DNA of 64,000 nucleotides, from assembly GCA_029099805.1 (NCBI GenBank), contig JAQXOR010000127.1, positions 1 through 64,000 of the forward strand, given 5' to 3'. Of this stretch, positions 8,437 to 16,652 are shown in pieces. A model generated the notes under the pieces. The model searched no databases and was not told where the DNA came from. It saw only the letters and a program-made list of their open reading frames with translations. Both the position numbers and the translations under genes were made by a program. The number at the start of each line of letters is the position of its first letter. Within the stretch, counting starts at the first letter, position 1. Origin of the DNA: Lachnospiraceae bacterium. GTDB lineage: Bacteria > Bacillota > Clostridia > Lachnospirales > Lachnospiraceae.

Positions 8437-10236
8437 TTATTTCATCAGCTCTTCCATCTCGTCCAGAAGCTTATCAAAATAGGCGAGTGCCTCATTCACC
8501 GGTTCCGGAGAAGCCATGTCAACCCCGGCAATTCGAAGCAGGTTAATCGGAGCATCCGAGCTTCCGCCGCTTAAGAATTTCTTGTAATTTTCAACAGCCG
8601 GTGCTCCTTCCTTCAGAATCTTGTTTGCAAGTGCAACCGCAGCAGAAAATCCGGTCGCATACTGATATACATAGAAATTATAGTAGAAATGCGGAATTCT
8701 TGCCCATTCCATGGCAATATCCTCATCCACAACCATATCTGTTCCGTAATACTGCTTATTCAGGTCGTAATACAGACTACTGAGTGCATCCGGGGTAAGA
8801 CTTTCTCCGCGTTCCGTCATTTCATGGGTGCGAAGCTCAAACTCCGCAAACATGGTCTGACGATACACGGTTCCGCGGAAGCTTTCCAGAAAATGATTAA
8901 TCAGGTAAGCTCTCTGCACCTTATCCGTCGTCTTCTTTAACAAATGCTGCATTAAAAGGACTTCGTTACAGGTCGATGCAACCTCTGCAACAAAAATCAC
9001 ATACCGGGAATCTACGTGCGGCTGATTTTTGTTTGATAAATAAGAATGCATTGCGTGTCCCATCTCATGGGCCAGAGTAAACTCATTATCGAGTGTTTCA
9101 TTATAGTTCATCAGCACATACGGGTGTACACCGTACACACCTGCAGAGTATGCACCGCTGCGCTTTCCTTCGTTCTCGTATACATCAATCCAACGGTTTT
9201 CAAAGCCCTCCTTGATTACTGCGCGATAATCCTCACCAAGCGGCGCAAGAGCCTCATATACGGTTTTCTTGGCTTCCTCAAACGGAATTTTCACATCGGC
9301 TTCTTTTACAAGAGGTACATACAAATCGTACATGTGAAGCTCGTCAAGACCGAGCAGACGCTTCCGTAGCGATACATAGCGGTGCATCTTATCCATATTA
9401 TTATGAACCGCCTCAATCAGATTGTAATATACAGAGACCGGCACATTGTTTCTGTCCACTGCTGCCTCAAGGCAGGAGCTGTACTTTCTTGCCTTTGCAG
9501 AAAACCAGCTGGCCTTCGTCTGGGTGCTGTATACAGCGGCCAGCGTGTTCCGATAGCTCTTAAAGGTTGAATACATTGCCTCAAATGCATCCTTACGCAC
9601 CCTTCTGTCCGCACTTTCCAAAAACGGAACGTAACGTCCGTGTGTCAGACGAACAGTTTCGCCGTTTTCATCCTGAATCTCCGGAAATACAAGATCTGCG
9701 TTATTAAACATACCGAATATATTGTCCGGAGCAGCAGTCAGTTCTCCTGCCGAAGCAAGAAGCGCTTCCATTTCCTGTGACAGCGTATGCTCCTTCCCAC
9801 GCAGTACTTCTTTGATAAAGTTGGTATACACCCTAAGCTCCGGCTTCTGTCCGAAAAACTCCTTGATTTTATCTTCCGGAATCGAAAGAATCTCCGGGAC
9901 AAGAAAGGAGCACTGTTCTCCCAATGATACAAAAAGCATCTGCACTTTCATAACTCTTGCCTGATTTTCTGCATTGGTTGTATCCACATCCGAACAGCGG
10001 GATGCATAGTTATAGGTCATTCCGGCAAGACGCTCGATTTCATCATTTAGCACAAGTGCACGGTAAAAGCTTTCCGCATTGTCTTTCAGGTGTCCTGAAA
10101 GCTCTGTAAGCTCCTTAGCCATGTTGGACATTCTTGTAAGGTCAGCCTCCCAATCTGCCACAGTTGCATACATATCTTCTGTTTTCCAGGTATTCTGCAG
10201 CTCTACTTCGCTGCGCTTCGGTAATTCTTTTGCCAT
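8437..10236 (-). CDS. pepF: Oligoendopeptidase F
   Basis: 599 aa; M3 zinc motif FTLAHEMGHAMHSYLS. Confidence 0.97.
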   Translation of the reverse strand: MAKELPKRSEVELQNTWKTEDMYATVADWEADLTRMSNMAKELTELSGHLKDNAESFYRALVLNDEIERLAGMTYNYASRCSDVDTTNAENQARVMKVQMLFVSLGEQCSFLVPEILSIPEDKIKEFFGQKPELRVYTNFIKEVLRGKEHTLSQEMEALLASAGELTAAPDNIFGMFNNADLVFPEIQDENGETVRLTHGRYVPFLESADRRVRKDAFEAMYSTFKSYRNTLAAVYSTQTKASWFSAKARKYSSCLEAAVDRNNVPVSVYYNLIEAVHNNMDKMHRYVSLRKRLLGLDELHMYDLYVPLVKEADVKIPFEEAKKTVYEALAPLGEDYRAVIKEGFENRWIDVYENEGKRSGAYSAGVYGVHPYVLMNYNETLDNEFTLAHEMGHAMHSYLSNKNQPHVDSRYVIFVAEVASTCNEVLLMQHLLKKTTDKVQRAYLINHFLESFRGTVYRQTMFAEFELRTHEMTERGESLTPDALSSLYYDLNKQYYGTDMVVDEDIAMEWARIPHFYYNFYVYQYATGFSAAVALANKILKEGAPAVENYKKFLSGGSSDAPINLLRIAGVDMASPEPVNEALAYFDKLLDEMEELMK

Positions 10237-10253
10237 ATAAAACCTCCCAAATC

Positions 10254-10649
10254 TTAAACAATATAATAAAAAATCAGGAACAGAACAGACAGCCCCAGTG
10301 CAATAAGTCCCATATACAGAAGCCTCGGCGTCCAGCTTCGCTCCTTTTCCAGAAGCTCCGCTCTGTAGTCATAAAAGCTTTCATAACGGCTCCGGTCCAT
10401 TCCCGGAAGAAATCTGCTGAACACACTCCCGAAAGCAAACCGCAGCATATCATAGGTCCCTTTGGAGGCTGCAAGGCTCAGTAGACTGATTCCGATATAC
10501 ATTACGGCAGGAATAGAAAAAGCATCGGTTAAAATCCGAAAGATTTCCCTTGCATCTCCTGCAGAAAAAATGTTTCGATATAGGCAGAAAAGGGAGGCTG
10601 TTATGAGAATGATACAACCGTGAATCAGAAAAACGATTCCCTTCTTCAT
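10254..10649 (-). CDS. Small membrane protein (DUF3899-like)
   Basis: 131 aa, three hydrophobic segments; general resemblance only. Confidence 0.5.
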   Translation of the reverse strand: MKKGIVFLIHGCIILITASLFCLYRNIFSAGDAREIFRILTDAFSIPAVMYIGISLLSLAASKGTYDMLRFAFGSVFSRFLPGMDRSRYESFYDYRAELLEKERSWTPRLLYMGLIALGLSVLFLIFYYIV

Positions 10650-10679
10650 ACATAAGCCTCCTTTTCTTTATTTCCGTTC

Positions 10680-11876
10680 TTATTTCAGTTCTGATTGATA
10701 CTTTTTAAATTCCGCTTCATTACAATGGATAAAATGTCCCGGCTTTATTTCACGAAGAGACGGCTGATCCACAGAATAATCATGCTCCGCAAGCGGATTA
10801 TACGTAATACGCACACGCTTCTTCTCGTAAACCGGATCTGGAAGCGGAATTGCGGAAAGCAGCGATTTCGTATACGGGTGAAGCGGATTCAAAAACAACT
10901 CATCCGAAGGTGCAAGCTCCACAAGTTTACCGAAATACATAACTCCGATACGGTCGGAAAAATATTTGACGACCGAAAGGTCATGTGCAATAAACATGAT
11001 GGTAAGTCCGAATTTTTCCCGTAGGTCGTTTAAAAGATTAATTACCTGCGCCTGAACAGACACATCCAGTGCAGAAACCGGTTCATCCGCAATAATCAAA
11101 TCCGGATTCATAATAATCGCACGCGCAATGCCGATACGCTGACGCTGTCCGCCGGAGAATTCATGCGGATAACGACCGGCATGCTCAGGTACCAGTCCGA
11201 CCAGTTCTAACATCTCATAAACCTTTTTATTCAGAACCTCTTTGTCTCTCTCTCCCTGAATAATCAGTCCTTCGGAAATAATTTCACGAACGGTAAGTCT
11301 CGGATCGAGTGAAGCAATCGGATCCTGGAAAATCATCTGAATCTGTGTGACAAGTCTGGTATGCTTCGCCTTGTAAAGCTCCTTCTTATACTCCTTTTGA
11401 AGCCTTTCTTTTTCTTCCCCGGAAGCCTTTTCAATCAGTGCGGTGTATGTTTCGTTCAGTTCCCGGATACGCTTTTTCGCGTACTCCTTATCGCAATTTC
11501 TTTGGTCATTTTGTGCCGACTTGATAAGAGCCTTTTTCTCAGCAATAAATGCATTCAGCTCTCTTTTCAGTTCTTCCTTATTACCGCCTGCGGCAAGCTT
11601 TTCCTTATATTCCTGCTTTTTTTTCAAAATCTCCTGCCGGTGCGACATCACACCAGCGCTGATACGGACTCCTTTGAAAAAAATATCACCGGATGTAATA
11701 TTGTACAGCTTGATAATAGAGCGCCCGGTCGTGGTTTTACCGCACCCGGATTCTCCAACCAATCCGAATACCTCGCCCTTCTTAATCTCAAAGCTGACAT
11801 CATCAACTGCTTTAAAACCGGAAAAATACTGGCAGAGATGATCTACTTTTAACAAAACTTCCTTATTCTCTTCCAT
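10680..11876 (-). CDS. Oligopeptide ABC transporter ATP-binding protein, OppF type, with internal charged insertion
   Basis: Walker A GESGCGKTT, Q-loop QMIFQDPIASLDPR, signature SGGQRQR, Walker B LIIADEPVSALD; extra Lys/Glu-rich segment before the Q-loop. Confidence 0.93.
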   Translation of the reverse strand: MEENKEVLLKVDHLCQYFSGFKAVDDVSFEIKKGEVFGLVGESGCGKTTTGRSIIKLYNITSGDIFFKGVRISAGVMSHRQEILKKKQEYKEKLAAGGNKEELKRELNAFIAEKKALIKSAQNDQRNCDKEYAKKRIRELNETYTALIEKASGEEKERLQKEYKKELYKAKHTRLVTQIQMIFQDPIASLDPRLTVREIISEGLIIQGERDKEVLNKKVYEMLELVGLVPEHAGRYPHEFSGGQRQRIGIARAIIMNPDLIIADEPVSALDVSVQAQVINLLNDLREKFGLTIMFIAHDLSVVKYFSDRIGVMYFGKLVELAPSDELFLNPLHPYTKSLLSAIPLPDPVYEKKRVRITYNPLAEHDYSVDQPSLREIKPGHFIHCNEAEFKKYQSELK

Positions 11877-14034
11877 CTTCTACCTCGTTTCTGCCGTTCT
11901 TTGCCTTCATACGCTCAATTCGTGATGTAATGCTCTTCGGCGGTTCCACTTTCGGAGCAGACGGATGCAGCAGCCAGGTAGCTGCATAATGCGTATCCGT
12001 TATCCGAAACATCGGCGGCTGTTTTTCAAAATCAATTTTTAGTGCATATTTATTTCTTGCGGCAAACGCATCTCCGACCGGAGGATAAATCATATTCGGC
12101 GGTGTCCCCGGAATTGCATCTAATTTCTCGTTTGTGTCCAAATCCGGCATAGAGGAAAGCAATGCCCACGTATACGGATGTGCTGACTCATAGAAAATTT
12201 CCTGAGCCGTACCGTACTCCACGATTTTTCCGGCATACATTACCGCAACACGGTCTGCCATATTGGCTACAACGCCAAGGTCATGTGTAATAAAGATAAC
12301 CGAAATGTTACGCTCCTTCTTTAACTTATTGATAAGCTCCAGAATCTGCGCCTGAATTGTAACATCCAGTGCAGTAGTCGGTTCATCACAAATTAAAATA
12401 TCCGGATTTGCAGCAAGTGCAATGGCAATCACGATACGCTGACGCATACCGCCGGAAAACTCGAACGGATACTGGTTGTATCTTTTCCGCGGCTCCGGGA
12501 TACCTACCTCCTCCATCAGCTTGATTGCTTTATTCTTTGCAACGCGCTTTGTAACCTTCTCGACAACCCCGCTGGCATTCTCCTTCAGGTAATCAATTAC
12601 GGCAACCGTCTCTGCATCATAATCTCTTTCCGTACGCAAACGGATTCTTTCCTCATAATGCTCAATCAAACGGTCAAACTGTGCCGCAATCGTGGTTTTG
12701 ATTTGTTCGAAATCCGTATAGGATGCCGGAACAACCTGCCAATCCGGTTCCTTTCCTTTGGCAAAGCTGCGATCCCATTTTGCCTTTTGCTTTTTATAAC
12801 GTGCTTCTTCCTTTTTGTTTTTTGAAAACCCGGCAAAATAGCGGTTCAGTTCAGACCTAAGGCTCACGCCGAAGGTATACGTAAGATTATCCTTTACAAT
12901 CGCAAGCGGGTCTACTGTAGCCATGACCTGTTTTACACAGGAGTGATATGCCGCCATGCATTCGGACTTATCTAACCTCTCCCTGCCAAAAACTTCCTTA
13001 TTTGTCTTCAGTAAATCAATTGCTTTTTTCTGTTCTGCATAGGACTGCTCTGCTGTATAAAGCAATGCAGTCTTTGCATCGGAAATAAACTCAAGCATGA
13101 AATTATCATCGAGATACTTACGTAAAAATACATTCAGTTCCTCTACAGGAAGCTCCGGAAGAGGCTCCTTTGCATAGGTCAGGTAATATCCCATGGAAAA
13201 GAAATTCGGCTGCGGCAGTGCTACCGCTTCCTTCAAAATACCAAGCATAGCATTCATAATTCGAATGATATCCCGATACTCCTTCCTTTTCTTCTCCGCC
13301 TTTACCTTTGCACGAAGCTCTTTTACAAGCTCCAGTAATTCTTGTTCCTTTTCCTTTACCACATAAGTATGACAGGACTTCTTTGCCATGGAACAAACCT
13401 GTTCGGTACGGTAAGAAAGCTCCTTGTCTACGTTCTTATCCAGCTCAAATACCAGACTTTCCAGTTCTGCGATTGCCTCATTTGCAGCTTCATATGCAAT
13501 ATTATAGGCCTTTTCAAGTTCCAGATGCTTGTACTCGAATTTATCGAAATCCTTACACTGTGCCGTTATCGCAGCTGCGGTCTTATTCCCGGAATGAGCC
13601 GTAATCATATACTGGTTCAGTTTCTTCAGGTAGCTGTTAAAATTCGCACGACTTTCTCTCTGCCGAACCTTTCCCTTTAAAATCATAGCCTCTGTCAGCT
13701 GACGCCCGATTTTTACAATCGGGTTCAGACTCGACATCGGATCCTGGAAAATCATTGCAATCTTGTCACCGCGAATCTTATGAAACTCATCTTCACTGAT
13801 TTTTAAAAGGTCTTTTCCATCATAAATGATTTCGCCACCCTCAATGATGGAATTCCCCGCAAGAATTCCCAGTATTGCCTTCGACGTAACCGATTTACCG
13901 GAGCCGGATTCTCCCACGATTGCAAGGGTCTCCCCTTTTAACAGGTCAAAACTAACCTTTCTAACCGCCTGTACCTTACCGTTTGAGGTACGGAAGGAAA
14001 TAACCAGGTCTTTTACTTCCAGTTTCTTTTCCAT
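11863..14034 (-). CDS. Oligopeptide ABC transporter ATP-binding protein, OppD type, with ~377-aa internal insertion
   Basis: Walker A GESGSGKS, Q-loop MIFQDPMSSLNP, signature SGGMRQR, Walker B ILICDEPTTALD; 723 aa against ~330 for a standard OppD. Confidence 0.93.
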   Translation of the reverse strand: MEKKLEVKDLVISFRTSNGKVQAVRKVSFDLLKGETLAIVGESGSGKSVTSKAILGILAGNSIIEGGEIIYDGKDLLKISEDEFHKIRGDKIAMIFQDPMSSLNPIVKIGRQLTEAMILKGKVRQRESRANFNSYLKKLNQYMITAHSGNKTAAAITAQCKDFDKFEYKHLELEKAYNIAYEAANEAIAELESLVFELDKNVDKELSYRTEQVCSMAKKSCHTYVVKEKEQELLELVKELRAKVKAEKKRKEYRDIIRIMNAMLGILKEAVALPQPNFFSMGYYLTYAKEPLPELPVEELNVFLRKYLDDNFMLEFISDAKTALLYTAEQSYAEQKKAIDLLKTNKEVFGRERLDKSECMAAYHSCVKQVMATVDPLAIVKDNLTYTFGVSLRSELNRYFAGFSKNKKEEARYKKQKAKWDRSFAKGKEPDWQVVPASYTDFEQIKTTIAAQFDRLIEHYEERIRLRTERDYDAETVAVIDYLKENASGVVEKVTKRVAKNKAIKLMEEVGIPEPRKRYNQYPFEFSGGMRQRIVIAIALAANPDILICDEPTTALDVTIQAQILELINKLKKERNISVIFITHDLGVVANMADRVAVMYAGKIVEYGTAQEIFYESAHPYTWALLSSMPDLDTNEKLDAIPGTPPNMIYPPVGDAFAARNKYALKIDFEKQPPMFRITDTHYAATWLLHPSAPKVEPPKSITSRIERMKAKNGRNEVEDGRE

Positions 14035-14036
14035 CG

Positions 14037-15575
14037 TTAATCCTCCAATCCTCTCATAGACGGGTTAAACGCATCACGCAGACCGTTACCGAATAAGTTA
14101 AACGAAATCAACAGCAGAGAAATAAATATAGACGGAAATACCATCGCATGCGGAGCAGTCGTTGCAACTGCCTGTCCCTGCGACATTAACGTGCCGATTG
14201 AAGTACCCGCCAAATCCGAAAGATTTACGATACCGAGATACGTAAGTGTCGTCTCATTGCTGATAACCCCGGGAATTACGAGCGCGCAGCTTGTAATAAT
14301 CGTGCCAAGGGAATTCGGGAAAATGTGCTTAAACATCAGACGCTTATCCGAAGCGCCGAGTGTACGGGCCGCAAGAACATACTCCTGCCCCTTGAAGCGA
14401 TAAAACTGCTTTCTGGTAAGTGCAGCCATACCAATCCATCCGGTCAGGAAAAATGCAAATGCGAATGTTACAATCGGACCAACCTTGGACGCAAGATGAT
14501 ACTGGAACAGTGTAACCGCCACGATAAACGGAATGCCGCCGACAATATCTGCAATACGGTCCATTACCATATCTGTCATTCCGCCGTAATACCCCTGAAT
14601 GGAACCGTAAATCATGCCAATCGTCAGGTTCACTACAGATACTAAAATTGCGAAAATAAGCGAGAATCTTGCCCCCACTCCAATTGCCATAAACAAATCC
14701 TGGCCCATGTTGTTCGTTCCGAACAGATAGCTCGGCTCATGACCGTTCTTGAAAATATAGTAATTGTAGTAGTTGAAACGGCAGCGGACAGAACCGGACT
14801 TTTGAACACTGTAAATCCAGGTGCCCGGGTCACCCTCCAGTCGCTGGCTGTGGTACGGAGCACCCTCAATCGCAGAATTGCTGGAGTAGGCCGGAATCCA
14901 GTTTCCGTCACTGTCCTTCTTCGGCGTTCCCTTGTTGTCCTTCACCTGATACCAGATAGCCGGGTCATCCGCAATGTCTTTGATATCCTTAGACTCCACC
15001 CACGGATAAATTACCTGAATACCGGTCTCGTTCTGGAAGTTCTGGATTGCCTCGAATTCCTCATAGGAGAAAGTCTGCGTCCGAATGCCGATTGCATAAT
15101 AGCTGTTCATTTCCAGTTTATAATAGGTGGTAATCCTCTCTTTTCCGCGGTAGACGGAGGAAACCTCTTCCGTTCCAAGCACGCGGATAATCGGATTCAT
15201 CCCGGTTTCTGCCGCAATGGCCTGCCACTTGTCATACATCAGCTCATTCTGACTGGCAAGTGTCTTCGCACCGTCAAGAATACCAAGATTTTTTTCCGCA
15301 ACGGAAGGAACATACGGTGGAAAATTCTGATATACGGTATCCTTATCCTTCATCGTGTACGGAGAAAAAAGAGGAGAAAAAATCGCAAACAGAACTAACA
15401 GCAGGATAATCCATGCCGCTACTACGGATGATTTATTTTTCTTAAAGCGGATTAATGCATCCGCAAAATATCCTCTTGCCTTTGTTTCAATCTTTTTATC
15501 ATGAAGCTCCGCATCCAGCTGTGCAAATTCAAACAGCTCCTGCGGAATGTTTTCATATTCGTTCTTCATAATCAA
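14037..15575 (-). CDS. Oligopeptide ABC transporter permease, OppC type, with large extracytoplasmic insertion
   Basis: 512 aa; FGTNNMGQDLFMAIGVGARFSL, EYVLAARTLGASDKRLMFKHIFPNSLG. Confidence 0.93.
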   Translation of the reverse strand: MIMKNEYENIPQELFEFAQLDAELHDKKIETKARGYFADALIRFKKNKSSVVAAWIILLLVLFAIFSPLFSPYTMKDKDTVYQNFPPYVPSVAEKNLGILDGAKTLASQNELMYDKWQAIAAETGMNPIIRVLGTEEVSSVYRGKERITTYYKLEMNSYYAIGIRTQTFSYEEFEAIQNFQNETGIQVIYPWVESKDIKDIADDPAIWYQVKDNKGTPKKDSDGNWIPAYSSNSAIEGAPYHSQRLEGDPGTWIYSVQKSGSVRCRFNYYNYYIFKNGHEPSYLFGTNNMGQDLFMAIGVGARFSLIFAILVSVVNLTIGMIYGSIQGYYGGMTDMVMDRIADIVGGIPFIVAVTLFQYHLASKVGPIVTFAFAFFLTGWIGMAALTRKQFYRFKGQEYVLAARTLGASDKRLMFKHIFPNSLGTIITSCALVIPGVISNETTLTYLGIVNLSDLAGTSIGTLMSQGQAVATTAPHAMVFPSIFISLLLISFNLFGNGLRDAFNPSMRGLED

Positions 15576-15584
15576 CCTCCGCCG

Positions 15585-16538
15585 TTATTTTTTGGAGCCC
15601 ACACGAATACGCGGGTCAATGAAACTGTAACTGATATCTACCACAATACTTGCCGCAAGACCTATCGTGGTATAGAATACGGTCAGCATTGTAAACATCG
15701 GGTAATCCGGCGCATTAATGGAATTTAAGTAAAGCATTCCGACGCCCGGAACCGAGAAAATTTTCTCAATAATCAGGGAACCGCTCATGATTCCGATAAA
15801 TGAACCGAAAATAGACGGAACAACAACTACCATACAGTTTTTAAATGCATGACGCACCGTTGCCTGCGCTCTGGTAAGTCCTTTCGTGCGCGCAAGCAGC
15901 ATAAACTCACTGGTCAGCACCTCGGTAAGCTCTGCACGCGTCGTACGGGTAAAGCCTGCGATTTCACCAAAGGACAGGGAAAGAATTGCAGGAAGCATAC
16001 TTTTAAACATATCCCAGGTAAAGTAATCCGTCCCTGAATTCATAAGTGCCGGCAAAATACTGAGCTTATAGTAGAACACATACTGTATTATAAATGCATA
16101 TACAAAGGACGGAACCGAAATCGCAATCATTGTGACCGTAGAAAGGAAATGGTCCACCCATGTATTTTTTTTCAAAGCAGCAAATACTCCGAACGCAATA
16201 CCAATCGGAATACTGATTATAATTGAATAGAGATTCACAATCATTGTTGCCGGCAGCTTTTCAAAGAAAATTGCTCCAACACTGCGGCCAATGTATAACT
16301 TATCACTTACACCCCAATCAAACTTTGTAAAAACATTTTTCAAAAAAATGCCAAACTGTACCAGGTACGGTTTGTTGTAGCCTGCGGCCTCACGCTGCAG
16401 TTCAACAATTGCCGAGTGAGAATCCTCCGGCGGCAACGGTTGAAGCGGCATCATACGAATCAAGATAAAGCAAATACACGTGATGCCCAAAAGAGTCATC
16501 AGCATATATAAAACTCGTTGTATTACATATTTCCACAT
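15585..16538 (-). CDS. Oligopeptide ABC transporter permease, OppB type
   Basis: 317 aa; EFMLLARTKGLTRAQATVRHAFKN, IEKIFSVPGVGML. Confidence 0.95.
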   Translation of the reverse strand: MWKYVIQRVLYMLMTLLGITCICFILIRMMPLQPLPPEDSHSAIVELQREAAGYNKPYLVQFGIFLKNVFTKFDWGVSDKLYIGRSVGAIFFEKLPATMIVNLYSIIISIPIGIAFGVFAALKKNTWVDHFLSTVTMIAISVPSFVYAFIIQYVFYYKLSILPALMNSGTDYFTWDMFKSMLPAILSLSFGEIAGFTRTTRAELTEVLTSEFMLLARTKGLTRAQATVRHAFKNCMVVVVPSIFGSFIGIMSGSLIIEKIFSVPGVGMLYLNSINAPDYPMFTMLTVFYTTIGLAASIVVDISYSFIDPRIRVGSKK

Positions 16539-16609
16539 AGCCTTCCTCCGATTTGCTTCTTTAGCTGTTTGTCACTTTACTACGACAAACATACCCCAAT
16601 TGCAACAAA

Positions 16610-16630
16610 TACAGGGACACTGTCCCTGTA
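16610..16630 (-). other. Perfect intergenic stem-loop between oppA-type and oppB-type genes (TACAGGGACA G TGTCCCTGTA)
   Basis: 10-bp perfect inverted repeat 22 nt after the oppA-type stop. Confidence 0.7.
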
Positions 16631-16652
16631 TCTGCCGCATGAAAATATTAGA

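Noticed and set aside
13118-13396. 92-aa minus-strand ORF within the OppD-type gene
   Set aside because: Out-of-frame reading inside a clearly continuous OppD frame. The insertion is in frame with both conserved halves, so a gene fusion or frameshift artefact is not needed.
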